Source: Mesorhabditis belari (lineage: Eukaryota; Nematoda; Chromadorea; Rhabditida; Rhabditidae). Taken from it: a stretch of 64,000 nucleotides of DNA. Numbering within the stretch: the stretch's first letter is position 1; every line of letters begins with the position of its first letter. The DNA lies in the NCBI GenBank assembly GCA_958450365.1, contig CAUEEP010000732.1:744001-808000 (forward strand). Direction: 5' to 3'. The position numbers and the translations under genes were made by a program. Under the pieces are notes generated by a model. The model was not told the origin of the DNA and made no database searches. It worked only from the letters and a program-made list of their open reading frames with translations. Of the stretch, positions 25,000-35,504 are shown piece by piece.

Positions 25000-26235
25000 A
25001 ATCAAAGACTAAAATTTGCATTTTCTTTCAAAAAGCTCTATTTAGGCGAGAGGAGTCTAAAGCTTGACAAATTTGACGAGATAAAACACTTATTTAATCA
25101 AAGACTAAAATAAAACACTTATTTTTTTTTCACCCTAATCACTGGCTTCAATTTTGTTGGGATCTAACAGGATTGTATCAAAATTTCATTAAAAAATCCA
25201 CTCCTCAATCCACTCCACAAACTCCTCAAAGCCTTTCCTCCACTTAAGCGATTAGCGATTTCCGTTCTGATTTCGCTTTGTACCAGAAAAAACATAACCG
25301 AATTTACTCAAGTGTTTAGCCGAAGCCTTTCAAATTTTCATTTTTTGATATTTTTGATTAATTTTTGATTCACTATGAAATTTTTTTTGGCAAAATTTCT
25401 TGAAATCAATGATCTTTTTGTTGTCAACAAGAAACAATTTCAATTTCTTCGAAAAGAAAAGAATTTTTTGGGGTTTTTAATTTGAAATTTTCCTCACTTG
25501 TCAATCATATTGCTTGTCTCGTTTTTGTCTTTTTTTTGAGGCTGTCAATTCATCAATGTTTTGGAGAGAAAACAGAGGGTCAATGAGCAGAAAAGGAGAA
25601 GAAAAGGAGAAGAAAAGGAGAAGAAAAGAGAGGATAAAAGAGGATTTTTGAAATTTCTTGAAAATGAACACTTCTTGGAGATCTCAAGGATTGTAAAGCT
25701 TGCAAAGCGTTTGGAAGAACAGTTTGGCGTTGGTTAGCTGAGTACTTTTGTTGGTCTGAGTCTTCAAAGTCTTCCATTCTCTAATATTCCTTAACAAGTC
25801 TATTCTGTAAACATTCTAAAACCCTATAAACACTGAAATTTGTCTATAAACACTGAAATTCTGAATCGTGTCGCTTAAAAAATCTCTATTAATATTGCAA
25901 AATGCCGTCAACAAACGAGAATATGGTCCCGTTGGCGCAACGAGTGCGAACGGTGATGATGGTTGGGTTGGTGATACGCGAATTTTTACTCGAATTCAAT
26001 ATAATAAAGCTATAGCCAGTGGTTATTTTATTCTAAAGATTCTAAAGATAGAGATATTCTATTCTATTCTATTCTTCATTCATCTAAAAACCCTTTCAGA
26101 GCCTATGAGACCGAGTCGGCTGATTCTACGTACTACAGGCTTGTTTCAGATTTCTCTATACTCTATACTCTATCTCTAGTTTAGATTCTTTTCTTCAAAA
26201 TCACTTTTTCTGGGCTAGTTTTATTTGAGATTTGA
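25000..26235. other. AT-rich non-coding stretch
   Basis: No supported gene. A GGAGAAGAAAA tandem lies at about 25594-25640 and a CTATTCTATT run at about 26052-26075. The 103-codon ORF at 25868-26179 shows no recognisable feature. Confidence 0.5.
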
Positions 26236-27384
26236 GGGAAAGAGCTTTTGAGAAATGATCACTAACCACAGCTGTGGTGATCGGAGATTGGAGGAAGTCT
26301 CCGTTGTCTCATCTCTTACAATCTAATCTATTCCATGAGCAAGCTAAATTGAAGTCAAACTAACTTAGTTTTGTCTTGGTCAAGCTTTTTCTAAACCAAG
26401 CTAAACATAGTACCGGTTTAGATTTAAATCCTGCTCCGATCAAAAGTCATTGTTAAGGTTGGGCCAAAAAAAATTTGAGTTCCCCCGTCGGCAGCCACAA
26501 TTTTTCTGTTTTCGTGTTGTGCAATCATTCAAATACCACATTTCTGGAGTAATTTTATGCGTAGATTCCAAAAAAACATAATGAAAACTTGTGAAAAAGC
26601 GTTTTAAGTCAAGTTTCCGGGCTTCAAAGTACGCGCTTCTATAGTGTACTTCATTACATCGACTATTGGAACACTTTTCAAGGTCAAAACTAGAGCTAAA
26701 GCCATTTTTAACCACTAAATATTCATTTTCTAACTAAAATTGACTAGTAGAGGCAAAAGAAATTGAAAAAATATTTTTTAACATTTTGACTCATGTGGGG
26801 GATCACATGGTCAAAACTTGAAAATTTGTTTTTTTTTTGGTTTTGCTCTAATTTGATCAGATCAGAAGATTGTAATTAGATTAGTAGGTTAAATTATGCC
26901 AGAAGAAGTGTATTTGGTTTCAAAAAATGTTTTTAGAGACTATTTTTTAGATCTCTTCCCTTAGATCTCATCACACTGTATGAGCGCGTACTTTGAAGCC
27001 CCGAAACTTGACTTAAAACGCTTTTTCACAAGTTCTCATTGTGTTTTTTGGAATCTACGCATAAAATTACTCCAGAAATGTGGTATTTGAATGATTGCAC
27101 AACACGAAAACAGAAAAATTGTGGCTGCCGACGGGGGAACTCAAATTTTTTTTGGCCCAACCTTAACAATGACTTTTGATCGGAGCAGGATTTAAATCTA
27201 AACCTGTGCTAGGTTTAGCTTGGTTTAGAAAAAGCTTGACCAAGACAAAACTAAGTTAGTTTGACTTCAATTTAGCTTGCTCATAAAAACAGATTAGATT
27301 GTAAGAGATGAGACAACGGAGACTTCCTCCAATCTCCGATCACCACAGCTGTGGTTAGTGATCATTTCTCAAAAGCTCTTTCCC
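26236..27384. mobile_element. 1.15-kb long palindrome with ~400-bp arms
   Basis: The left arm (26236-26641) and right arm (26982-27384) are near-perfect reverse complements, from GGGAAAGAGCTTTTGAGAAA to about GTACGCGCTTCT, around a 340-bp spacer. An inner boundary TTAAGGTTGGGCC resembles a mariner TIR, so a palindromic MITE seems to lie inside a larger inverted duplication. The inner half plus spacer is related to 55632-56283. The ORF at 26440-26715 is a by-product. Confidence 0.85.
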
Positions 27385-28370
27385 TTTTCAATCATTCCCA
27401 ACTTGACACCTCTAAATCTAAAAATCCCGAGACTTTTTCCTTTTCTCTAAAAATCCAGAAACTAATTTTCCGAAAATACTTTTGAATTGGCGGTTTCCTC
27501 TTAAAATATTCATTAGAGTCGAGAGCTGACTTCCTCTTTTTTCTTCTTTTCATTTAACCTTTCAATAGCTTATTCAAGATATGATGATGGCAAACTTTCA
27601 CTGGCAAATTTCAAATTAAAGTTAAAGTCGAATTTTTTGAGGTAAAAATGGATAGGCTTTTTTCAGATGCCCAGAGCTGTTAAAATGAAATTGTTTTTAA
27701 GCTCTGGATAGATAAGGTTAGATCAACGGGGTTAATAGATAAATACAAATTCCAACTTGCTACTTCTGTTAGCTTTCTACCATTTCAAAGCATAAACTTA
27801 TCTATTTTTATCAAAAAGCAAGTCTGATAGAGGTTTTCTGTCATTACTTGCTGTCCTTTCTGTCATTACTTGCTGTCCCTGCAAATGCTTGTCTCAAATC
27901 AAGAACTCCGTCAAAAAGGACCAGGTTCTTTATTGAATTCACACAAGGAAATCAAGGAAATCTCCGGAAATCAGGAATTCCCACTTTTTTTTTGAACGTC
28001 AACGAGCAGTCTTTTTGGAACAATTTTTGAGAATTCAAAGAATTGAAAAAACCCTATTTGAGTGTTTTTTAACCCCCAATTTGGGGTAGAGGAGGTGAAA
28101 AAAATTGCCGATTTCTTTACACCGCCACACTTACCCATTCTTTTCTTCTTCTTCTTCTGCTGGAATTCTCGAAAAAGAAACGTTATGTCATTCACGCGTT
28201 TTCTTCTGTCTGCAACATGAGTTTTTCTTCAAAGTCTGCCCTTTCAGCAATGAATAGATGAGGTCACTGATTAATCGTTGACTAATCTTTGCAAAACGTA
28301 CTCGTCTTTTCCTTCTTTCTATCCATCAATCGGTAGCTCGGTTTCAGTCAAGTTAATCAAGAAAAAGTCA

Positions 28371-28452
28371 AGAAAAATAGCCACAAATACTAGCTTATCT
28401 GTGACTTCTATTTGCCAGTCACAGCTAAGCTAGTATTTGTGGCTATTTTTCT
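28371..28452. repeat. 82-bp hairpin, 35-bp arms
   Basis: The left arm AGAAAAATAGCCACAAATAC continues to CTGTGAC. The right arm is GTCACAG followed by the complement, ending GTGGCTATTTTTCT. There is one small mismatch and a 12-nt loop. Confidence 0.85.
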
Positions 28453-29245
28453 ATGTTAATTCTCTATTTTGCACAAAGTTTGATTGATAAGAAAGTCTAA
28501 GGATCAGGAAATCGGAAGTCGCGTTCAATTCCTTCATCACAGAGCTATTTTTCTTGTTCCTCTACCTACGCCAATAAACACAAGCCATACAAATAAATAC
28601 TTTCATTAATGTATCAAAAAAAACGGCAAAATGATATGTTATAGGACGATTTGTGTACTTATAAATATCCTAGGATATGCGCTAATTTCCTGAGCCTGAG
28701 CACTTTTTGTACAAAATTGTGACGTTATCTATTCCTGAACTTCTTGTATCAATTTAAAATTTCATTCTATCAAAGCTAAATAATGATTTAAATTTTAAAG
28801 AACTATAGGTCCAGCAAAACCTTATTCTTTATCAAATTAAAACTTTAACTTTAGTTCGATTCTTATTGACGTGCGGTTTTAAAGGAACTGGTGCGAAAGC
28901 GGTGCGGCGTTTTCTAAAGCGTGGATGCCCACCGTACTCCACACAAAAATTCCTCTTTTGCCATTCTTTTAATTTTTTTTTCCATTCAACATTCCGTGAT
29001 GGAATGTTTTCCGTTTTTTTTGATGCCGAGTTCCGCATAAGATTTCTTCCCCCTTCTATAAAATCTATCCTTCCTTTTGCAGCGCGTTTTAAAGTTATGT
29101 CTCCCCAAATTCCCTTCCCGTTATATTATTCCGCCCATGTTTTCTGTTTAAATTTCTAAAATGGTTTTTTTTCGTTTCTCTTCCTTCTACTTTATTGTCT
29201 TTGAATCTTTTTGTACGTGCTGTATAAACGTACAAACTTAACCAG

Positions 29246-29497
29246 TTGTTAGCTGTTGTTGTTGTTGTTCTTAGCTGTTGTTGTTAGCTGTTGTTGTTGT
29301 TGTTGTTGTTAGCTGTTGTTGTTGTTATTGTTAGCTGTTGTTGTTAGCTGTTGTTGTTAGCTGTTGTTGTTGTTGTTAGCTGTTGTTGTTAGCTGTTGTT
29401 GTTGTTGTTAGCTGTTGTTGTTGTTGTTAGCTGTTGTTGTTAGGTGTTGTTGTTGTTGTTAGTTGTTGTTGTTAGCTGTTGTTGTTGTTGTTAGCTT
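29246..29497. repeat. GTT microsatellite with TAGCTG interruptions
   Basis: About 250 bp of GTTGTTGTT runs separated by TAGCTG at irregular spacing. This is a simple-sequence expansion. Confidence 0.95.
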
Positions 29498-30725
29498 AAC
29501 CAATTCTCTTTCAACTAGAATGCACAAAATCTACCAAATCTAATCGGTACAATCTTTTTGGGTTTTGCGTCTAATTTTAGAAAAAGTATTGATGAGTAGA
29601 AAGGTATTGGGTAAGATTAAATGGTTACTAATTCTTTAGTTATTTCGAAATTTCAAAGCTTTGCTTTCTATTACCCATTTCATTTTTTGAGGAACTGGTC
29701 GATTCTATGAAATAAGCCTATTTATCTGAATATTTCTCAAATCTTTTCCATTCAATCGATTCGTTGACTCAATTTTTATTGATTCTTGGTATTTTTCTGA
29801 AAGCATCACAGGTTTCTTTGGTTTTAAATTAAAAAATAAAACCATTACGTCAAGCTCTTAAAGTTTTCACTCAAATTTCTCCTCCCAACTCGGAAGTAAT
29901 CATAAATCAGAAAAAACCACGTAAATGCCTAGGGAACGGCTTTTGTCGTTAAATAGACCAATTCGAGAAATTCGTTCTTTTGCCCCAAAAAGTAAATCAT
30001 CTTGGAACTCTTTTATTATCTTGATAATAAAAGAGAGTAAAGTTTTTATTATCTCTTAATATCTAGACAAACAAGTTAGACACGGCAAACTTTGCTTGGT
30101 GTACTTTGTGTCCAACAACGAGAACGCACGCTTTCTGGTGCACAGAATTATTGAATTTTCTTCTAAAAGTAAGCTTTGTTGCTCACAAAATAAGGAATTG
30201 ATTGCTCCAGAAAGGGTGCGTTTGCAAATGTTGAGTGCAAAGTACATAAAGCACAGTTGAAAACTTGTAAACGTCAAAAAAAATGGTAATCAATTACGTT
30301 AAAAAGATCTCAATTCTACAAGCTTTTTTGGACTAAAATGTTTATTTTTGTGTCGAAATCTCTCTTTCAATTTGTATCCTACAGCCTTGTTCTTTCCTTT
30401 TTTTCAAACTTTTCAAATATTGATGATTTTCACATTTTCCCCTCATTTTCCCCTCTTTTCCTACACTAAAAACCTCCACAAAAATGTCATATTGCACATA
30501 AATTCTTGACTTTATTATTGCTAAAACAAATATTTTACTTAAAAATGAATTTATTATTGCCGAGAAAGATCTACACGTTCGTTTTGTTTCTATTTTTAGT
30601 CCATCTAAGCTTTCGAAATGTGTAAAGAATCTCGAAACTTTCGATCTATCATCAATACTTTTGTCTAATATAAACTTCACAAATTTCATTGTTATTTTGA
30701 AATTTCCAGTTACCATGAATTCGGG

Positions 30726-31988
30726 ATGACTCTCGACGATCCATCCGCTTCTCCTTCATCCATTGATTCGGCGCTTTTCTTTGGTGAGTCGATTAGTATC
30801 TTTATCTTTTCTAAAAAGCATATCTTCTAGAAAGCTATCGTAATCACATCTCCAGTTTCATTTAAGTTCACTCCAAAATCTAATTCACTAGACAATAACA
30901 GGGTGTCCGGAAAAAAGTGGTCATCGGTTTGAGTCTGAAAACATTTTCTCGTTGATTTTTCAAGGCTCATCGTGGTGTCAAAAATGGTTTTGCCTCAGCG
31001 GCCACACAACAAGATGAAGTCGATTTTTTTGATGATTTAGTGAATAAGGGGGTCATGCACGAGCCAGGGAGCTCAAAATCCATGTATACATGAAAAACAC
31101 ACCTTTGAATTCCTCTATTTCACCACAAATCTTTCTACTTTTTGTTTGTTTTGTCTTTTTGTCTTTTTCCCACTTTTTTTCCGGACACCCTGTATAATTG
31201 ACCACATTTTCCTTGAGCTTTTTTTTGTTTTGTTGGACCTAAAACTCTGAAAAATCCCTAGAGACTGAATTGTGAGCAAAAAGAATGTACAATTTAAAAA
31301 ATTAAGCCAAAAAAGAAAGACAAAATTTAACAAAGACAAAGAAACAAAGATGCAAAAGAATTTTGAAACTTTCTCAAGATCAAACTTTTCAGTATTGGGT
31401 GCTTTTGTGTTGAATGTGATCGTGGTGATGTTGGCGATTTGTTATTTCGATCCCACACAAACGAAACCCCCACTCGTGCACAGGTTTGTTGAGAGGGAAA
31501 ATTTAATAAAACTGCTCTTTCCAAAACAAAATTTTACTAAGTACCTTAAGAAAAAAAAAAAGATCGGGTATCTTATACAGCGATTTGTTTTTTTCTCCTT
31601 TAGCGTTGATGTTTATTTTTATCAAAAAATAGCCCTGAATTTCAGCCATTTTTTGATACCAAAGACGCATTTTTTGAAAGTACGAGCGCTTTGAAAATAC
31701 TAAAAAACTTTTGCGACTACGCGACTGTACGAGGGCGGTGGGGTACTATTACAGTATTTACGGTATCATCAATACAATAAAAAAAAAACAAAATAGTTCG
31801 AATCCTTGTAGAAAGCATTTCAGTCATCAGAAACGATGAAATCCTTTACCCAAAACTCTTTCAGAATGTTTCAATCGTTGAGAAGATCTTGTCTTCCGAC
31901 GAAACTCTCTTCAGAGACAGCCGTCCTCTTCGTTTGAATCCATTCAAGCTATACAGACTTGTGACCCGAAATTGTGCCTTATGTTGAT
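30726..31988 (+). CDS. candidate small gene with one membrane span, unrecognised
   Basis: Three exon-like pieces on the plus strand have splice signals. ATG 30726 gives MTLDDPSASPSSIDSALFF before GTGAGT. About 31391-31480, after TTTTCAG, gives LGAFVLNVIVVMLAICYFD, then PTQTKPPLVHR before GTTTGT; this is a clear hydrophobic span. About 31830-31978, after CATTTCAG, gives IRNDEILYPKLFQNVSIVEK and then SSDETLFRDSRPLRLNPFKL to a stop. The phases of the joins were not fully reconciled. A short acidic N-terminus plus a span suggests a type II membrane protein. A 296-bp MITE lies in the putative first intron. Function unknown. Confidence 0.3.
30898..31193. mobile_element. 296-bp Tc1/mariner-superfamily MITE, 25-bp TIRs
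   Basis: The left end is ACAGGGTGTCCGGAAAAAAG and the right end is its reverse complement (CTTTTTTTCCGGACACCCTGT region), with a one-base length difference in the A run. ACAGGGTGTCCGG is a common terminus of maT/mariner-like elements. No transposase is encoded. Confidence 0.88.
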
Positions 31989-32891
31989 GATTTTAAAAGT
32001 TTTAAAAGTTCAAAGTGCATCAGGAAGTGTGCGTTGACGAATTTATGCTTTAAATATGCTAGTCAGCGATTTTTGTTCTATTTGTTTCTATTTAATTTTG
32101 CGTATTGTTTTGCTCATCTCAAAGTACCTCCAGTCGACTCAATTTTTTGTTTATCGGCTGGTTATTTAAACTTTATTCTATAGATTTTCAGCTTTTCAGC
32201 TTTTCAAAACAGAAAAACAGAAGCTTTTCCGTTTTTTTCGTTTTTTTCGTTTTTTTTTCGTTTTCACTTTATGCACATATCTCAATTTATTGAAATTTTT
32301 GAAATAAATAAAAAAGAATCACAAGTTTTGATTTGATTTGAATAGAAGAGAAAGGAAAGAGCACCGGTGTGAAGAGATTTTGGGAAGGAATTGGAAAGGA
32401 ATTGGAAAGGGATTGGAAAGGATTTTGGAAAGGAATTTTGGAAAGGAAAAAAGGATTTTAAATCATGAAGATTAACTAAATTTTGTTCAGCTTTATGCTA
32501 AAACGAAACCTTTCGAGAGTATTCAAATCCTTGTTTTCCTTTTGACACCCTCGAATAGCCAAATAGCGCTAGAAAGGGTGTATTGACGAGAGCACAAAGT
32601 ACAAGTCGAGTTTCATAAAGTTTTCCAGTATAAAACCAGTATAAAACCAGTATAAAACCATTATAAAACTTCTAGGAACACAGTCTGCTAGGAACAGTCT
32701 TCTAAGAACACAGAACACAGTCTATAAATGGCTCTTGTCAAGAACTAAAGGATATGAATTGAGCAGAAAGAGAAGAGTTTAAATAAAACGATTAAATAAA
32801 TGATAAAATGCTACCCTGATTTCAAAGAGATTTCAAACTTTCAAAGTGAAACACTTTTGTTTCCTTTGAAGTCATTCTAGATATTTGTAGA

Positions 32892-33148
32892 TTATACAGC
32901 TGTATGTGTGATGGTCAAACTGTGCCTTGATTCGGGATCAAAATAAGCTAAAGGCGCGAGTTTGGTGTCTGTACGTTGAGATCGTGGTGACAAGTGTTCT
33001 CTTGGATCGCGTCGATCTCGATATAGTGAATGAACGACTCTTGGCTGTACCCATCCATCACAAAGCCATTCCGACGATTCACACGTGCTGTGACGATGCA
33101 CGGCCGGGCATGGGGACTCTGGAAAGGGGATTTAAATGGGGATTGAAT
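32892..33148 (-). CDS. isolated exon-like ORF, unrecognised
   Basis: After a CTTTCCAG acceptor the minus strand reads SPHARPCIVTARVNRRNGFV, then MDGYSQESFIHYIEIDAIQE and NTCHHDLNVQTPNSRL to a stop. Composition is protein-like, and codon use is more GC-rich than its surroundings. No upstream exon could be joined. It may be a gene fragment or the end of an undetected gene. Function unknown. Confidence 0.25.
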
Positions 33149-33266
33149 CGAGTCAAGTTTCGATGTGTTTTGAATCTCTTTATTGATTTGGCTGCCTTAA
33201 AATTCACGTTTATAAATGAAAAATTAGCCGATAGACGTGTGATTTGGTTTAAATAAAAAACTAACT

Positions 33267-33481
33267 ACTCTCTAATAGTAGTGCACCCGGCCGAGCCGAG
33301 TTGGTGACTATTTTACGGCTTTCAAAGTTTTCCCAGACGCTCAACACTCAAATCCCCCACCAGATCTCATCGTCAGCTACATTTTCCGACCCCACATCGA
33401 TAGGTTCTGATAAGCGGCTTTTGAGATTTCGAGCAATTTAGGCGACGCTCAGGGTGCACTAATATTAGAGAGAATACGGTA
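33267..33481. mobile_element. second copy of the TACCGTATT-type MITE (inverted)
   Basis: The right end ATTAGAGAGAATACGGTA and the left end CTCTCTAATAGTAGTGCACC are inverted repeats. The interior is related to 1156-1378 in the opposite orientation. The outermost bases of the left end are lost. Confidence 0.8.
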
Positions 33482-33863
33482 ACCGCAACTTTAGAATTAA
33501 AAAGCTTTAAATAAAAAAGACGAACTATTTCATTTAGCTCATTTAGCAAAAGCAACTTGAGCTCGCTTTGAAGTAAATCCAAAACGAGAATTCTTGTTTG
33601 TTTTTTTTTCTAAAATCCTTACAATAAACATAGAATGAAACTGACTGAATCAATTTTTCTGAAAATTTAACTATTGACCTAACTTTTTACCCTCTATCTA
33701 TTGACAACGTTTGACATCAAAATAAATTTCTGTGAAAGAAAAGAAGTCTCATTTCATCAAAAGCTAAACTTTGAATTCCTTTTTTTTGTAAGACCCTTAA
33801 ATGACTGTGGAAAGCTATTCAATTCAAAATGAATTCAATAGCTATATACTAATAATAAGCGGG

Positions 33864-34096
33864 GGCCCAGAAAGGGAAGGGTCTGTGGTCGACCCCGTCC
33901 GATCTGCCAAGTTGAGCAACGTCGGCGCGGGTTAGTCGTGGGTTCGACTCCCATGGGCTCCCCTCCGAGCGCCCCAGCCCGGCCATCGGAGTATCATCGG
34001 CTACGACAACTACACTTCTGCCTCAGTAAATGTGGAAGCGGGTTGTGATCTGCGCTAAGTGCGAAGACAGATCAAATCATTATTATTATTATTATT
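33864..34096 (+). mobile_element. 5S rRNA-derived SINE-like element
   Basis: The block CCCGTCCGATCTGCCAAGTT, GAGCAACGTCGGCGCGGGTTAGT matches the internal promoter region of nematode 5S rRNA (box A and intermediate element order). It then changes to GTGGGTTCGACTCCCATGGG, which resembles a tRNA box B. About 130 bp of unrelated body follows and the element ends in a TATTATTATT tail. A Pol III-promoter head, unrelated body and simple 3' tail is SINE architecture. It is not a functional 5S gene. The host flank is AT-rich and gene-poor. Confidence 0.7.
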
Positions 34097-34330
34097 TTAA
34101 TAATAAGCAATAATTCAAAGCTAATGAATTCAATAAGCTCTTCAATTCTAACGCAAGCTTTTCAAAATTCTTTAAAGGATAATTTGTAAATAAATAATAG
34201 AAGTCTCTGATAAAATAAATGATAGCTCGATATTCGATCGATCGATATTGGAGATTCATCGATATTCGTTCATTATTCATTTCAAAGAATAAGAAATAAG
34301 CGGACAAGACCTTCCGGTTAACTACAGGTT

Positions 34331-34466
34331 GATCAACTCTGATCTGATTCTGATCAACTCTGATCTGATTCTGATCAACTCTGATCTGATTCTGATCAAC
34401 TCTGATCTGATTCTGATCAACTCTAATCTGATTCTGATCAACTCTAATCTGATTCTGATCAACTAC
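34331..34466. repeat. 21-bp tandem repeat, about 6-7 units
   Basis: The unit begins GATCAACTCTGATCTGATTC and repeats nearly perfectly; the last units carry TCTAATC. It encodes an artefactual DLILINS peptide. Confidence 0.95.
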
Positions 34467-34992
34467 AGGTCAACTAAAGTACTTGCAAAACTTTTAAATG
34501 ACTGTGGAAAGCTATTCAATTAAACTTTTAAAATATAAACCTTAAAATTATACATAAAACCACTAATCAAGAGCTCATAGCTCAAAGCTTTTGATGTGGT
34601 GAGCAAGTGGTCGACACAAGCTGCTAAAATCGTCTTTTTTTCCAATTTTTTAATTATGCATAAAGTTTAGACTAATTCTAGAATATCAATAGAAATTTAT
34701 AAACTTTGAATGTTCATCTTTATGCCAAAAAAACGTAAGAAAATGATTTTAAAAGCGTTTCGGTTAAAATTTATTTGAATATTTCTTATCGAAGTCAGTA
34801 GATTTTGTGTTTTTATCAAAAAAACAAATTCAATCTCAATTTTAGTTTATTTTAATTGAAAAAAGATTTAAAGCTTCAAATTTTATGTTTGTTTAATTTA
34901 ATTAATGCTAAGGATAAAAGCATTGAATAATTGGAACATTGGAACATTGGAGTATTGTCTAATTTCGGATTGTGTTGCATCGCATTGCATAT

Positions 34993-35480
34993 CGGCGTGA
35001 AATAAGGCAAAAATGCGTTTTCTATCGGATTTTTCTGTGAGTACCTTTTTTAGATGCGAAAAATTGTGCTGATTCCGAATCTGAAAGAATTTTCCAAATC
35101 CCTCTGACAGAAATTTTTAAAATTTAGTTTTAGCGGTTTTTTTGGTCATGTTGTATGGGAAATTTTGTGGTATCCTGCAGTTTGAGGCTCGTAACTCGAC
35201 AACGAGGGTCTAGAACCAAAAGCGAAGGGATAAGTTTTATTCTAGAGACTCTTAGGAACATTTTGATCCAAAAATCATCAAATTTTCTCAACGCTACAAA
35301 AAGCTATAAAGTTACAAAAATTTCCCATACAAAATGACCAAAAAAACCGCTAAAACTAAATTTTCAAAATTTCTGTCAGAGGGATTTGGAAAATTCCTTC
35401 AGATTCGGAATCAGCACAATTTTCCGCATCTAAAAAAGGTACTCCCAGAAAAATCCGATAGAAAACGCATTTTCGCGCCG
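34993..35480. repeat. inverted repeat element with ~170-bp arms
   Basis: The left arm (34993-35166; TGCGTTTTCTATCGGATTTT to CATACA-type end) and the right arm (35311-35480) are reverse complements with few mismatches. About 145 bp of unrelated sequence lies between them. It probably represents a palindromic MITE. It ends 25 bp from the 3' end of the LRR-Ig gene, so it could form part of that transcript's 3' UTR. Confidence 0.8.
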
Positions 35481-35504
35481 GTGTGTTGTGCGGGAACTTT
35501 TGAA

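Larger units (their letters stand above)
27385..30720. other. non-coding region with hairpin and GTT microsatellite
   Basis: No supported gene. ORFs of 60-97 codons are AT-rich without domains. The hairpin and microsatellite within are listed separately. Confidence 0.5.

Noticed and set aside
29246..29497. Possible CRISPR-like regularly spaced array
   Set aside because: TAGCTG interruptions in a GTT microsatellite with irregular spacing; eukaryotic simple sequence.
33864..34096. Functional 5S rRNA gene
   Set aside because: Only the internal promoter region matches; the remainder is unrelated and ends in an ATT tail.
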